The position numbers and the translations under genes are program-made. DNA of 64,000 nucleotides from Methanolinea sp. (lineage in GTDB: Archaea > Halobacteriota > Methanomicrobia > Methanomicrobiales > Methanospirillaceae): contig JASFYI010000004.1 of assembly GCA_030055515.1 (NCBI GenBank), positions 92,442-156,441 on the forward strand, read 5' to 3'. Positions 26,557-37,431 of the stretch are shown piece by piece. The stretch's first letter is position 1; each line of letters starts with the position of its first letter. Under the pieces are notes generated by a model, which did not search any database, was not told the origin of the DNA, and saw only the letters and a list, made by a program, of their open reading frames with translations.

Positions 26557-28374
26557 TCAACTGTCTTTTACCGCGCGGAGTTCCACGCGGAAAGAGGCTC
26601 CCTTGGAATGATCCCCCGGGATCCTGTCGCACACGCTGATATCCCCCCCGTACCGGGAGGCGAGCATCTTCGCGATGTAGAGTCCGAGGCCCTTCCCATG
26701 CTCCCCCGGCTCGATCTTCGAGAAGCGCATGAATATCACATTTTTGAGGTCGTCGGGGATGCCGGGGCCATTGTCAGAGACGGTGACGACAACCTTCTCC
26801 TGCGTCGGTCTCTCGACAGAGACGCATATCTTCACGCCGTAACCACCGAATTTCACGCTGTTCCCGATGAGGTTTGCGAATACCTCCCCGAGCAGTTCGT
26901 CGGCCCACACTTTCACGGGAAGGCCGCTGTACGTGATCGCGACGTCGGGGTACGCGCGGATCTCCTTCTTTATGACCGCGTCGAGGTCCACGGGCCGCAG
27001 CTCGGGTCTCTTCCCGTGGACTTTCCGGATCGTCTCCACGTTCCTGATGATCTCCCGGCTCTTCCTTATGCCCTCCCTCATCTTGCGGGCAATGGTGGCT
27101 GCCTCGCCGGAAAGCATCTCGAGGAGGAGGTCGCCGTACCAGAGGGACGCGAGGTTTGCGTTGTTGATGTCGTGCATCAGGATGTCGAGGTAGAGGTTTG
27201 CCTGCCGGTTTGCCTCCGCAAGCTGTTCCATGAGGGAGATCCGCGTGGTTGCCGCCGCGATCTCGCCCGCGAGGGCTCTCACCAGTCCTTCCGCAGCGTG
27301 GAAATCCGGATCCCTCGAGATGACAAAGAAGGTTCCAAGCAGCGTCTCCCCGCTCCGGAGGGGGACGACCATCCCCGCTCCCGGGATTCCCTCGCGGCCG
27401 CCGCCGTACTTCCTCCCCCACGCGAGGGGTGCGACCCCCTTCATCGCGTCCTCCCACTCTCTGCCCCCCATCGCGTCGAGGAGGCCCGCGTCTCCCGACG
27501 AGAAGAGCGAGGGGGTTTGTCCCTCGCGGAAGAGGGAAACGCCGCAGGTGTCGCAGCCCAATGACTCTCGCGCGTGGGCGAGGACGGAGCCCATCATCGA
27601 CGCGGTGTCGGGGGCAGTGGACGCATCGGCAATGACCTTGTTGAGGAGGGAGAGCTGCCTGTTCTTCTCCTGGAGTTCCTTCTCCTGCGCGATCCGGCCG
27701 GATATATCGATGACCATCAGGACCATTGTCTTCTTGGGCAGCCTCGCCCCCGATATCAGGACGGGCACAGTGGACCCGTCCGCCCGGACGAGGGTCGTCT
27801 CGAGCTGCGGGACCGTCCCTGAGGACTCCATCTCGCCGAGGAATGCCCGCCGCGATGGCTCGTCCCTCCAGAAATCCGTGAATTTCTTCCCCACGAGGTC
27901 CCGGGCGTGCTCCATGAGTATCGCGCTCCCGCGTTGGTTGACCTCCTCGATGACGAGGTCATCCTCGCCGTTCCTCGCGATGAATATCCCCGCGTCGGAA
28001 TTGTCGAAGATCCCCCTGTAACGCGCTTCCCTCTCGTTCCGTTCGCCCGAGAGGGACGAGATGACCACGGCGACGGCGACGAGGACGTAGAAGCTCGCGG
28101 TCGTGATCGCGAGGGTGATCGCGGAGAGGTCGGGATTGGGGTGGAAGTACACCGAGAAGACCTCGAGGATCCCCACGGCCACCGCGAATACCACGCCGTT
28201 CCGGGGGAACCAGTAGGCCGCGAGGATGATGGGGAAGTAGAAGAGGAGGGGCGTGAAGAGCGAGAGGGGACTCCCGATCACCGCCGCGTAGGCGAGGAAC
28301 GCGACGAGGGTGATCGCGGCGAGGGCAAGGAGTTTCGCATCTTTCCCGTCGAGAAAAGGCGTCGGGTCTCCCAT
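26557..28374 (-). CDS. Membrane sensor histidine kinase with PAS and GAF domains
   Basis: 605 residues. Four N-terminal membrane helices (about 14-110) are followed by a PAS domain (about 115-235), a GAF domain (about 245-385), a dimerisation helix with candidate phospho-histidine in LMHDINNANLASLWYGD, and an HATPase domain (NLIGNSVKFGG, SDNGPGIPDD, GKGLGLYIAKML). The motif around the histidine is the HDINN type common in archaeal kinases. TATA-like ATTTATACT at about 28394-28402 is 20-28 bases from the start, so the message is leaderless. It lies next to and downstream of a response-regulator gene on the same strand and is the likely partner. Confidence 0.88.
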   Translation of the reverse strand: MGDPTPFLDGKDAKLLALAAITLVAFLAYAAVIGSPLSLFTPLLFYFPIILAAYWFPRNGVVFAVAVGILEVFSVYFHPNPDLSAITLAITTASFYVLVAVAVVISSLSGERNEREARYRGIFDNSDAGIFIARNGEDDLVIEEVNQRGSAILMEHARDLVGKKFTDFWRDEPSRRAFLGEMESSGTVPQLETTLVRADGSTVPVLISGARLPKKTMVLMVIDISGRIAQEKELQEKNRQLSLLNKVIADASTAPDTASMMGSVLAHARESLGCDTCGVSLFREGQTPSLFSSGDAGLLDAMGGREWEDAMKGVAPLAWGRKYGGGREGIPGAGMVVPLRSGETLLGTFFVISRDPDFHAAEGLVRALAGEIAAATTRISLMEQLAEANRQANLYLDILMHDINNANLASLWYGDLLLEMLSGEAATIARKMREGIRKSREIIRNVETIRKVHGKRPELRPVDLDAVIKKEIRAYPDVAITYSGLPVKVWADELLGEVFANLIGNSVKFGGYGVKICVSVERPTQEKVVVTVSDNGPGIPDDLKNVIFMRFSKIEPGEHGKGLGLYIAKMLASRYGGDISVCDRIPGDHSKGASFRVELRAVKDS

Positions 28375-28494
28375 CGGCGGTCTCCGGAGTCTAGTATAAA
28401 TGTACCCTGAAGTGATTTAAAGCATGAGTCAAGTGAAGACGTGACCCGGGGTGGTCGAAACGGTGACCGATAGACCGCGGAAGACCAGCGCCGC

Positions 28495-29847
28495 TCAACG
28501 GGAGAGGGTCCTAGGGTTCATCCGGAGGATGGCGTGGGCCTTCTCGAAGGAACGCCTCGCCTCCTCGTACCTCCCGAGCTCCTTGAAACAGACACCCCTG
28601 TAGTTCCACGCGTTCACGTTGTCGGGCTCTTTCTGGATGACGATGTCGAAGCACTCGATCGCCTTCTTGTACAGGGTGAAGTCCCCCCTCTCGCGCCCGA
28701 GCCTCTCGAGTGCTTCCCCCCTCGCGTAGTACGTCGCAGGTGTCCGGTCATTGAGGTCAAGGACCCTGTCGAAACACTGGAGCGCCTCCTCGTACCTCCC
28801 GAGCTCCTTGAGGCACACGCCCTTCTCCCTCCACGCGTCGACGTGGGACGGGTCCATCTCGATGACGCGGTCGAAACACTCTATCGCGTCGAGGAACCGG
28901 CCCTGCCTGTAGTAGAGGTCGACACCCTTCTTGAACCAGCTTGCAGTCGACTTCCCGAATATCCTGTCAAAGAGCCCTATCTCCCTCTCCCTCGCGATCT
29001 CGGCCGCCTGCGTCTCGGTCACCCGCCTGATCTCCGTGATGTCGCGGATGGTCTCGATCGCGCCGATGGGGTTGCCCTTCCTGTCGGAAATCAGGGTCGC
29101 CCTCGACCAGAGGACGGCAGGCCTCCCCCTGAGCAGTCCCCTCGGGATCTCCGCGGTCAATGAGTTCCCCTCCCTCTTCACGTTCTGGTAGCCGAAAGCC
29201 GCGATCTCCTCGTCGGGGCTATTGAAGAGGTTGACGAGCGACGGGCGACGTTCCCCGAAAAAGGCGAGGGAGTACTCGAAGTTTCCCTTCCCGGTCACCC
29301 TGCCGGAGGGAATCCCCGTCAGGTCCTCCATCGCCCTGTTCCACGCGATGACCCTTCCCTCGCGGTCGATGGCAAACGTGGCGTCGGGGAGGTGGGCGAC
29401 GATGTCGGCGAGCTGGCGGTCCGCCGAGGTGAGGGATTCCTCCGCGGCACGGCGGCTGATGGCCTGCCGGATCATCCGGTCGAGTTCCCTGAACTGGGCC
29501 TTCGGGTCCTGCCCCTTCGAGAGGTAGAAATCCGCCCTGTTGTTGAGGGCCTCCACGACGACGTGTTCCCTCCCCTTCCCTGTGAAGACGATGAAGGGCG
29601 TCGTGTCCCCCTCTGCACGGAGTATCTTGAGGAGGACGATTCCATCCATCAGCGGCATCTCGTAATCGCAGACGATCGCGTCGTAACTCTTTGACTTCAG
29701 GATCTCGAGGGCCTCTATGGCAGAACGGCACGTATCCACCACGAGTTCCCCTGACCTCTCGAGGAACAATTTCGTGATCTCGAGGAGGGCCGGCTCGTCG
29801 TCGATAAAGAGGACCGATATCTTCCCGTTTCCGGACCCTTGTGCCAT
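28495..29847 (-). CDS. Response regulator with PAS and TPR repeats
   Basis: 450 residues. The receiver domain (about 10-125) has the acidic pair FIDDEP, the phospho-acceptor aspartate in VCDYEMPLMDG and lysine in YLSKG. A PAS domain follows (about 145-275, with FAIDREGRVIAWNRAME). The C-terminus has at least three TPR units, each built on Y-R-G-LEA-ECFDRVIE. There is no DNA-binding domain, so output is probably by protein contact. ATG 29847 fits a TATA-like GATTAAGTAC at about 29875-29884. Confidence 0.85.
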   Translation of the reverse strand: MAQGSGNGKISVLFIDDEPALLEITKLFLERSGELVVDTCRSAIEALEILKSKSYDAIVCDYEMPLMDGIVLLKILRAEGDTTPFIVFTGKGREHVVVEALNNRADFYLSKGQDPKAQFRELDRMIRQAISRRAAEESLTSADRQLADIVAHLPDATFAIDREGRVIAWNRAMEDLTGIPSGRVTGKGNFEYSLAFFGERRPSLVNLFNSPDEEIAAFGYQNVKREGNSLTAEIPRGLLRGRPAVLWSRATLISDRKGNPIGAIETIRDITEIRRVTETQAAEIAREREIGLFDRIFGKSTASWFKKGVDLYYRQGRFLDAIECFDRVIEMDPSHVDAWREKGVCLKELGRYEEALQCFDRVLDLNDRTPATYYARGEALERLGRERGDFTLYKKAIECFDIVIQKEPDNVNAWNYRGVCFKELGRYEEARRSFEKAHAILRMNPRTLSR

Positions 29848-29972
29848 CTCCCGCAGAAAAGTATCCTGCTCGTCGTACTTAATCCTTTCATCCGGAGCAG
29901 GGTGCGCGTACCGGCACAAAAAGGGAAAAAACCGGGGAATTCCCGGAGGGGCGGGGGGATCTCTACCGGTAG

Positions 29973-31655
29973 TCAGAGGAATAGCGGGACATCCCGGAAC
30001 TCCCTCGCGTCGAACAGGCCCCTCTCGGTGATACGGAGTTCCGGGATGACGGTCAGGCTGAGGAAGGAGAGGTACATGAAGACCCCCGGGATCGCCCCCG
30101 CCGATTCCGCGACCTCGTGGAGTGACCCGAGCCTGCGGATGACCTCCTCGGCGGGGAGGATGGACATCAGGCCCGCGCACTCGAGCGGGAGGACGACCGT
30201 CTCCCTCCCGCGCACGACTGCAAGGCCCCCGCCGCCCCGGAGGATCGCCGAGAGTGCCCGCCTGATCGAGGTATCGTCCGCGCCGACCGCGACGAGGTTG
30301 TGGGCATCGTGGGCAACGCTCCCCGCGACGGCACCCTCCTGCAGGGAAAACCCGTGGACGATACCCACGGCAGCCTTCTTTTTCCTGTAGCGGCTGCAGA
30401 CGACGACCTTGAGGAGATCGCGGTCGGTGTCCGGGATTCTTTCCCCATCGACCTCGTACACGAGCGACTCGGTCAGGATCTCCCCGGGCACGATGCCGAT
30501 CACCCTCGCGGCACCGCTGCCCGCGAGAGCAAGTTCCCGCGGTGGAGGGACCCGTGCTTCCATGGGCGACCCGATGGACCGGGGCTTCCTCCCGGGAAAA
30601 GACGAGGCCGGACGCCCCCTCGAGTACGTGGCCTTGACGCAAAACGGTGACTCCTCGTCGAGGATGCAGAAATCGGCCCTCCTCCCGGGCGCGACTGCCC
30701 CCCTGTCGTCGAGGAGGAACCTCTCGGCGGGGGAGAGCGTTGCCATCCGGAGTGCGACCTCGAGTTCGATCCCGTGCTCGAGCGACTTCCTGATGCAGTC
30801 GTCGATGTGCCCCTCGCGCGCGATGTGGTCGGCGTGGCGGTCGTCTGTCGCGAACGCGAGGCGCGGGGCGGTACGGGACGTCGCGAGGGGGACGAGTGCC
30901 CGGAGGTTCCGTGCAGTCGATCCCTCGCGTATGAATACGTACATCCCGCGGACGAGCTTCTCCCGCGCCTCGGATAGACTACTCGCCTCGTGGTCGCTCT
31001 GGATCCCGGCGCAGATGTAGGCGTTCAGCTCGCGGCCGGAGAGGAGGGGGGCGTGCCCGTCCCTCACGCGCGAGATCCCGAGCTTCTCGTAGACCTGCGG
31101 GTCGCCGCCGAGGACTCCCGGGACGTCCATCACCTCCCCGAGCCCGACCACCCCGTCCCTCTCCGTGAAAGGTGCGAGGTCGCGGGCGGTGAGCGTTGCC
31201 CCGCCGGTGTCGAGGGGGGTGGCCGGGACGCAGGAGGGGAGTGCGAGGAGGATGTCGACGGGGAGGTCTTCCCTCTCCCTCAGCATGTACTCGATTCCCT
31301 CCGCGCCGCAGACGTTCGCGATCTCGTGGGGATCGGCAATCACTGTGGTCGTCCCGTGCGATGCGACGAGGCGCGCGAACTCGGACGGGACGAGGAGCGA
31401 GCTCTCGATGTGCACGTGCGCGTCGATGAGGCCGGGAACGACCCGTCTCCCTTTGAGGTCGCAGGTGTCCTTCGCCCTGTAACCCTTGCCCGTCCCGACG
31501 ACCCAGCCGCCGCTGACCGCGATGTCGGTCTCCACCCAGTCGCACGTAAACGGGTCAAAGAGGCACGCGTTTGAAAAGAGGGTGTCGGCGGTTTCCCGCC
31601 CGAGGGCACGGTCCACGCACGTTCTCCGCGATGCGGGCGGGAAAGTCTCTCTCAT
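29973..31655 (-). CDS. ade: Adenine deaminase
   Basis: About 560 residues, amidohydrolase superfamily. It deaminates adenine to hypoxanthine in purine salvage. Metal-binding GLIDAHVHIESS and VIADPHEIANVCG, a second substrate motif FATDDRHADHI and the C-terminal domain with AHDAHNLVAVGAD are characteristic of the Ade family. ATG 31655 gives the usual family length. It is divergent from a small membrane gene. Confidence 0.92.
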   Translation of the reverse strand: MRETFPPASRRTCVDRALGRETADTLFSNACLFDPFTCDWVETDIAVSGGWVVGTGKGYRAKDTCDLKGRRVVPGLIDAHVHIESSLLVPSEFARLVASHGTTTVIADPHEIANVCGAEGIEYMLREREDLPVDILLALPSCVPATPLDTGGATLTARDLAPFTERDGVVGLGEVMDVPGVLGGDPQVYEKLGISRVRDGHAPLLSGRELNAYICAGIQSDHEASSLSEAREKLVRGMYVFIREGSTARNLRALVPLATSRTAPRLAFATDDRHADHIAREGHIDDCIRKSLEHGIELEVALRMATLSPAERFLLDDRGAVAPGRRADFCILDEESPFCVKATYSRGRPASSFPGRKPRSIGSPMEARVPPPRELALAGSGAARVIGIVPGEILTESLVYEVDGERIPDTDRDLLKVVVCSRYRKKKAAVGIVHGFSLQEGAVAGSVAHDAHNLVAVGADDTSIRRALSAILRGGGGLAVVRGRETVVLPLECAGLMSILPAEEVIRRLGSLHEVAESAGAIPGVFMYLSFLSLTVIPELRITERGLFDAREFRDVPLFL

Positions 31656-31811
31656 CAAGGAGTTCCTGTGTCGTGGCAGGACAAATGCTTTGGCATGCGG
31701 GGGTGCACGCGGGGTGGTGGCCGGGGAGAAGATACAAGACCATCCCCCGCCCCATAAGTAAGTGATGGCCCGGCAACTTCCGTCTCCCGCGGGGTGCATG
31801 GAGGGCGCAGC

Positions 31812-32306
31812 ATGAACGAGATCCTCGTCTTCGGCGTGGTGATCGGGGGAGTATTCTCGGCAATAGGGAGCGCGGTACTCGTCCACCTCGGGGAGACGAT
31901 AGACCGGTTCCCGCGGGAGGGCGATGAGAAGAGGGTGAGGAGCGTGTGGAGCCCGAGGGAATTCACGAGGTACGCGGTGGCGATCTACTGGCCCCTCTAC
32001 CTCGCCGGTGCAGCGATGCTGCTCCCGGGGACGCGCCTGCTGACCGTCGCGGGGATCGCCACGATCTTCGGGCTCGTCCTCTTCATGGTCACCGCCCTCG
32101 TCTTCTCTGTCGCGACCTACCACCTCATGCAGTCTGGCGGGAGGAAGGAGTCGCCGAGAGTGGGGCTGTTCTCGTCGTTGCTCGCGGGAAAGCCTGTCAG
32201 CCCGTACCCGCGCGGGCGGCGTTCGCCCGGGACGGGGGGCAAGGGGACCGGGTCTCCTGACAGGGAGGCCCCTCGGAAGGGAGACGAGCGGAAGGACGAC
32301 ACGTAA
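31812..32306 (+). CDS. Uncharacterised membrane protein with basic C-terminal tail
   Basis: About 164 residues. Three hydrophobic helices (about 4-24, 55-75 and 78-105) are followed by a long Gly/Arg/Lys/Pro-rich tail of about 55 residues that is probably disordered and cytoplasmic. Not recognised. A GGAGGG site at 31800-31805 supports ATG 31812 over the in-frame GTG at 31794. The tail could be an artefact of low selection in GC-rich DNA, or a nucleic-acid- or membrane-surface-binding segment. Confidence 0.6.
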   Translation: MNEILVFGVVIGGVFSAIGSAVLVHLGETIDRFPREGDEKRVRSVWSPREFTRYAVAIYWPLYLAGAAMLLPGTRLLTVAGIATIFGLVLFMVTALVFSVATYHLMQSGGRKESPRVGLFSSLLAGKPVSPYPRGRRSPGTGGKGTGSPDREAPRKGDERKDDT

Positions 32307-32409
32307 GGGGCAGGGGGAGGCAAGCTCGCGCCGCCCCGGCGCGGGGTGGAACGGGTCTTCCCGGGTTCCCGCGGTGCGCGAAAAAACCGGTGGGGACAGG
32401 GAGGGTAGA

Positions 32410-33624
32410 TCACCCGAAAATCTCGCGGGACCTCTCGAGGGCCTCCACGGCGGGGAGTTTCTTGCCCGTGAGGAACTCGATGCAGGCGCCGCCCCCCGTC
32501 GAGATGTGGGAGAAATCCCTGTCGATTCCCATCTTCTCCGCGACGGCGGCAGTGTGCCCCCCGCCGATGATGGAGAACTCCGACCTCGATGCGGCTCTCA
32601 GGAGCTCGTAGGTCCCCGTCGCGAAGTCGGGGTCCTCGAAGACCCCCGCGGGCCCGTTGAAGACGACTGTCCGGCACGAGCGGATCTTCTCCGCGAGCGA
32701 CGCGATCGCATCAACGCCGACATCGAGGATCGTCGCGTCGCCGGGGATGGCGTCCACGGGGTACTCGACCCTCCTGCCCTCCTCCCGCACGGCGACGGTC
32801 TCCGGGAAAGCGATCCTCTCGCGGTAGGACGCGAGGAGGCGCCGCGCCCTCTCCACCTCCCCCTCGTACCCGAGCTGCTGGACGAGCTGGAGCGAGCCTT
32901 TCCCGATGGCGTGACCCGCGGCGAGGAGGAAGACGTTCGCGACGACACCCGTCACGATCACGGTGTCGGCAATGCCCTTCTCGAGCACGTGTTCCGCGAC
33001 GGAGAGCGAGTCGTCGACCTTCGTCCCGCCGAGGACCATGCAGACCGGCCCGGGCGCACTCCCGAAGATCCTGCCGAGGTACGTGATCTCCTTCTCCATC
33101 AGGAGCCCGGCGACCGAGCGCATCACCATCGGGAGACCGACCATCGTGGGCTGCGAACGGTGCGCCGTCCCGAAGGCGTCGTTCACGAAGATGTCGCCCA
33201 TGCGCGAGAGCCTCTGCACGAGGTGGGTTTTTTTGGCCTCCTCGGGCTTCACGGTGAGGTTCTCCTCTGCATTGAACCTCACGTTCTCGAGCATCAGGAC
33301 GTCACCGTTCTTCATCCTGCGGACGGCTTCCCTCGCGCACTTCCCGAAGATGTCGTCGATGTATTCCACATTCTGCTGGAGGAGGGTGCCGAGCCTCTCG
33401 GCATGGCCCTCGAGGGTCGTGAAATCCTTCTTTCCGGGCCTGCTCTGGTGGGTGACGATCACCACCCGCGACCCGGAGAGAGCCTTGATCGTGGGGAGGT
33501 GCTCGCGGAAACGCTTGTCATCGAGGATCCGGCCCGTCGCGGGGTCGATGGGGGAGTTGAGGTCAAGCCTGAGGAGGACCGTCTTGTTCTCGACCTTCGC
33601 GTCCTTCAGCGTCCCTACCGGCAT
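32410..33624 (-). CDS. pgk: Phosphoglycerate kinase
   Basis: 404 residues. It transfers phosphate between 1,3-bisphosphoglycerate and ADP in glycolysis and gluconeogenesis. RLDLNSPIDPATGRI near the N-terminus, VTHQSRPGKKDF, the nucleotide loop VLGGTKVDDS and the C-terminal SIIGGGHTAAVAEKMG are family motifs. It starts 19 bases after atpD on the same strand and may be read through from the ATP synthase operon. Confidence 0.94.
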   Translation of the reverse strand: MPVGTLKDAKVENKTVLLRLDLNSPIDPATGRILDDKRFREHLPTIKALSGSRVVIVTHQSRPGKKDFTTLEGHAERLGTLLQQNVEYIDDIFGKCAREAVRRMKNGDVLMLENVRFNAEENLTVKPEEAKKTHLVQRLSRMGDIFVNDAFGTAHRSQPTMVGLPMVMRSVAGLLMEKEITYLGRIFGSAPGPVCMVLGGTKVDDSLSVAEHVLEKGIADTVIVTGVVANVFLLAAGHAIGKGSLQLVQQLGYEGEVERARRLLASYRERIAFPETVAVREEGRRVEYPVDAIPGDATILDVGVDAIASLAEKIRSCRTVVFNGPAGVFEDPDFATGTYELLRAASRSEFSIIGGGHTAAVAEKMGIDRDFSHISTGGGACIEFLTGKKLPAVEALERSREIFG

Positions 33625-33643
33625 CTCGTCCCCTCCCCGCGGA

Positions 33644-34270
33644 TCACGCGTTCCGCGCCTTTATCTTCTTCAGGCGGAAGAGTTCCTCCCTCTCCATCTC
33701 GTCGAGGCGCATCTTGATGAAGTCCCGCGCGGCAGTCATCTCCGGGATGACCTTGAACTCGAGGGCGTTGACCCGCCTCTTCGTGGACTCGATCTCGTCG
33801 AGGAGCCTCTTCATCGTCGTCTCCACCTCGGCACTCCGGATGATCGCCTCCACGAGCTCCTCGAAGGCGAGCGCCGTCTCGTCGATTACCGATGAGGTCC
33901 CGAGTATCCCGTAACCCCTCTCCAGCAGCCCTTTCCTGACCTTCGTCGACTCGATCTCCGGGACGACGACACCCATGATGTTCTTGCTGTGGACCGAGAT
34001 CGAGGGGACCTCCTTCACGGAGAATGCGGCTGCCTTGACGCCGATCGCCCCTTCCACGGTGTTTGCGACCGCCATCAGTTCCCTCGCGCGCTCGTACTTC
34101 TCGTTGAGCACGTCGCGGCTATCCTTCGCCTGCTCGAGCACCCTGAAGAACTCCATGATGAGCCCGTCCCTCTTCATCTTGAGGATCTTGTATCCCCTCT
34201 CCGAGAGGGCAATCTTCTTCTTGAGATTGATCAGCTCGGAGCGGGTGGGCTTGATATCTCGGAGTGCCAT
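33644..34270 (-). CDS. atpD: A-type ATP synthase subunit D
   Basis: 208 residues, mainly two long coiled-coil helices (about 1-80 and 140-200) that form the central rotor stalk. The start ALRDIKPTRSELINLKKKI is the subunit D signature. It lies 6 bases after atpB in the same operon. No subunit G gene was found at either end of the cluster. Confidence 0.93.
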   Translation of the reverse strand: MALRDIKPTRSELINLKKKIALSERGYKILKMKRDGLIMEFFRVLEQAKDSRDVLNEKYERARELMAVANTVEGAIGVKAAAFSVKEVPSISVHSKNIMGVVVPEIESTKVRKGLLERGYGILGTSSVIDETALAFEELVEAIIRSAEVETTMKRLLDEIESTKRRVNALEFKVIPEMTAARDFIKMRLDEMEREELFRLKKIKARNA

Positions 34271-34276
34271 GGAGAC

Positions 34277-35668
34277 CTATCCCCCGGCCTTCGCGGCCTG
34301 CCTGAACTTGGGGTGGTACTTGTGGATGAGCTCGCGGTCGATGCGGACGAGCTGCTCGACGGGCAGTGACGCGAGGAGTTCCCACCCGAGGTCGAGCGTC
34401 TCCTCGATGGTGCGGTCCTCGTTGGGTCCCTGCCGGACGAAACGGTTCTCGAAGACGTCCGCGAATTCGAGGAACATCCGGTCCCGCTCCGAGAGGGCCT
34501 CCTTCCCGACGATCGCGACCAGGCCGCGGAGGTCGTTGCCCTCTGCGTACGCGGCGTACAGCTGGTCGGAGACCTTTTTGTGGTCCTCGCGGGTGTGGCC
34601 CTTGCCGATCCCGAGGTTCATGAGGCGGGAGAGGGACGGGAGCACGTTGATGGGCGGGTAGATACCCTTGCGGTGGAGTTCCCTGCTGACCACGATCTGA
34701 CCCTCGGTGATGTACCCCGTGAGGTCCGGGATCGGGTGGGTGATGTCGTCGCCCGGCATGGTGAGGATGGGGAACTGCGTGATGGAGCCCTTCTTGCCCT
34801 TGACGATCCCCGCCCTCTCGTAGATGCTCGCGAGGTCCGTGTACATGTACCCGGGGTACCCGCGGCGGCCCGGCACCTCCTCGCGCGCGGCCCCGATCTG
34901 TCTCAATGCCTCGCAGTAGTTCGTCATGTCGGTGAGGATGACGAGGACGTGCATCCCGAGGTCGAACGCGAGGTATTCTGCGGTCGTGAGGGCGAGGCGG
35001 GGCGTGATGATCCGCTCGACGGCAGGGTCATCCGCGAGGTTGAGGAATACCACCGCACGCTCGAGGGCACCTGTCCGCTCGAAGTCCTGCATGAAGTAGT
35101 TTGCCTCTTCTTTCGTGATGCCCATCGCCGCGAAGACCACCGCGAAGCCTTCCTTAGAGCCCGGTACCTTCGCCTGCCGCGCGATCTGGAGCGCGATCTG
35201 GTTATGCGGGAGTCCCGCGCCGGAGAAGATCGGGAGTTTCTGCCCCCGCACGAGGGTGTTCATCCCGTCGATTGTGGAGATACCCGTCTGGATGAAATCG
35301 TTCGGCGAACCGCGCGCGTACGGGTTTATCGCTGCCCCCGTGATGTCGAGGCGTTTCTCGGGGACGATCTCGGGTCCACCGTCGATCGGTTTCCCGCCGC
35401 CGGAGAGGATGCGCCCGAGCATGTCGCGCCCGACGGGCATCTTGATGGTCTCGCCCGTGAAGCGGATCCCGCTGTCCCTCCCGATCCCGGCGGTCGTCTC
35501 GAATACTTGGACCACCACGAGCTCGTCGCTCGTGTCGAGGACCTGCCCGCGCTTGACGGTACCGTCGAACAGGACGATGTTGACGAGTTCCCCGTACCCG
35601 ACGGGCTCGGTCTTCTCCACGAAAACCAGCGGACCCGCGATCTGGGTGATTGTCCTGTATTCCTTCAT
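34277..35668 (-). CDS. atpB: A-type ATP synthase regulatory subunit B
   Basis: 463 residues. It forms the A3B3 head with subunit A and binds nucleotide without catalysis. [19 protein letters not shown] stands where catalytic subunits have a P-loop, as expected for B. Downstream motifs include [22 protein letters not shown] and the hallmark [11 protein letters not shown]. The start overlaps the atpA stop by 4 bases. Confidence 0.96.
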   Translation of the reverse strand: MKEYRTITQIAGPLVFVEKTEPVGYGELVNIVLFDGTVKRGQVLDTSDELVVVQVFETTAGIGRDSGIRFTGETIKMPVGRDMLGRILSGGGKPIDGGPEIVPEKRLDITGAAINPYARGSPNDFIQTGISTIDGMNTLVRGQKLPIFSGAGLPHNQIALQIARQAKVPGSKEGFAVVFAAMGITKEEANYFMQDFERTGALERAVVFLNLADDPAVERIITPRLALTTAEYLAFDLGMHVLVILTDMTNYCEALRQIGAAREEVPGRRGYPGYMYTDLASIYERAGIVKGKKGSITQFPILTMPGDDITHPIPDLTGYITEGQIVVSRELHRKGIYPPINVLPSLSRLMNLGIGKGHTREDHKKVSDQLYAAYAEGNDLRGLVAIVGKEALSERDRMFLEFADVFENRFVRQGPNEDRTIEETLDLGWELLASLPVEQLVRIDRELIHKYHPKFRQAAKAGG

Positions 35669-37431
35669 GCTGCCGACCTCAGTGCATTGAACTCGGACTC
35701 CATGTCCGCCTGGACCTTCGCGAGGAACGGTTCGTAGTCCTTGATGAACTTGACCTGCGGCAGCTCGTTCTTGGATTTCACGGAGAGTATTTGCTGGGGT
35801 GTCACGCCCGCGTTCTGAGCCGCGTAGGCAAGGTCAGAGAACTGGCGGATCGCTTTCATCATCGCGTACTGCTTCTTCATGTCGCAGAAGGTATCCACGG
35901 GGTCGTACGCGTTCTGCTGGAGGAAGATCTCCCGGATCATCCGCGCGACCTCTATCGTGATCTGCTCGGTCTCGGGGAGCGCGTCGGAGCCGACCAGCTG
36001 GACGATCTCCTGGAGTTCCGCCTCCTTCTGGAGGATCTCCATCGCCCACGACCGGAGCGTGTTCCACTCGGGCGAGACCTCCCTGTCGTACCACTCCTGC
36101 AGGCTCTCGAGGTAGAGGGAGTACGAGTTGAGCCAGTTGATGGCCGGGAAGTGCCGCCTCTGGGAGAGCTTCGCGTCCAGCGCCCAGAAGACCTTCACGA
36201 TGCGGAGGGTGTTCTGCGTCACGGGCTCGGAGAAGTCACCGCCCGGCGGGGAGACGGCGCCGATGACCGAGACTGAGCCCATCCTCCCGCTCAGGGTCTT
36301 CACCCTGCCCGCGCGCTCGTAGAACTCCGAGAGGCGTGCGGCAAGGTACGCGGGATACCCTTCCTCGCCCGGCATCTCCTCGAGCCGGGACGAGATCTCG
36401 CGCATGGCCTCGGCCCAGCGGGACGTCGAGTCTGCCATCAGGGAGACGTCGTACCCCATGTCCCTGAAGTACTCCGCGATGGTGATCCCGGTGTAGACCG
36501 ATGCCTCCCTCGCGGCGACCGGCATGTTGCTCGTGTTCGCGATGAGCACTGTCCTCTCCATGAGGGGTTTCCCGGTCTTTGGGTCCTCAAGCTCGGGGAA
36601 CTCGGTGAGAACCTCTGTCATCTCGTTGCCGCGCTCGCCACACCCGATGTAAACGACGATCTCTGCGTCGCTCCACTTCGCGAGCTGCTGCTGGGTGACG
36701 GTCTTGCCGCTCCCGAAGGGCCCGGGAATGGCGGCAGTACCCCCCTTCGCGATCGGGAAGAGACCGTCGAGGATGCGCTGCCCCGTGATCAGCGGGATGG
36801 TCGGGTTCATCTTCTCGAGGACGGGCCGCGGCACGCGTACCGGCCACTTCTGCATCATGGTGAGTGTCGTCCCGTCGTCCAGCGTGCAGACGGGCTCGTC
36901 TACCGTGAACGAACCGGCCCTTATGGTCTTGACCGTCCCGCCCTTCACGTTCGGGGGGACGAGGATCCTGTGGACGATGTTCGTCTCCTGGACTTCGCCG
37001 ATGATGGATCCGGGCCCCACGGTATCGCCTTCCTTCACGACGGGGCGGAACTCCCACTTCCGCGAGTGGTCAAGGCCGGGCGCCGAGACACCCCTGTGGA
37101 TGAAGTCGCCCATCTTCGCGACGAGCACGGAGAGGGGCCGCTGGATCCCGTCGTAGATACTGGTCAGGAGGCCCGGCCCGAGTTCGACGGCAAGGGAGAG
37201 CCCCGTGTTGACCACCGGCTCGCCCGGGCGGATCCCCGAGGTGTCCTCGTAGACCTGGATGATGACGTTGTCCCCCTGGATCTTGATCACCTCGCCCATG
37301 AGCTCTTCCTTGCCGACCTTCACCACGTCGTACATGTGGGCCTCGATCCCCACCGCGGTGACGACGGGACCGGCGATACGTTTCAGAACTCCTGTCTTTG
37401 CCTTTCTTGTCTCCTGTTCTTTCACTTCCAC
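35665..37431 (-). CDS. atpA: A-type ATP synthase catalytic subunit A
   Basis: 588 residues. Site of ATP synthesis in the A3B3 head. The P-loop [11 protein letters not shown] lies near residue 237, with [20 protein letters not shown] and [22 protein letters not shown] further on. The catalytic-subunit-specific non-homologous region between the barrel and the P-loop is present. No intein was seen. It overlaps atpF upstream by 10 bases. Confidence 0.97.
   Translation of the reverse strand: MEVKEQETRKAKTGVLKRIAGPVVTAVGIEAHMYDVVKVGKEELMGEVIKIQGDNVIIQVYEDTSGIRPGEPVVNTGLSLAVELGPGLLTSIYDGIQRPLSVLVAKMGDFIHRGVSAPGLDHSRKWEFRPVVKEGDTVGPGSIIGEVQETNIVHRILVPPNVKGGTVKTIRAGSFTVDEPVCTLDDGTTLTMMQKWPVRVPRPVLEKMNPTIPLITGQRILDGLFPIAKGGTAAIPGPFGSGKTVTQQQLAKWSDAEIVVYIGCGERGNEMTEVLTEFPELEDPKTGKPLMERTVLIANTSNMPVAAREASVYTGITIAEYFRDMGYDVSLMADSTSRWAEAMREISSRLEEMPGEEGYPAYLAARLSEFYERAGRVKTLSGRMGSVSVIGAVSPPGGDFSEPVTQNTLRIVKVFWALDAKLSQRRHFPAINWLNSYSLYLESLQEWYDREVSPEWNTLRSWAMEILQKEAELQEIVQLVGSDALPETEQITIEVARMIREIFLQQNAYDPVDTFCDMKKQYAMMKAIRQFSDLAYAAQNAGVTPQQILSVKSKNELPQVKFIKDYEPFLAKVQADMESEFNALRSAA

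Noticed and set aside
32307-32409. Gene or RNA between the membrane protein and pgk
   Set aside because: About 100 GC-rich bases between convergent genes with no start codon context and only a short A-run. It is treated as a terminator-like spacer.
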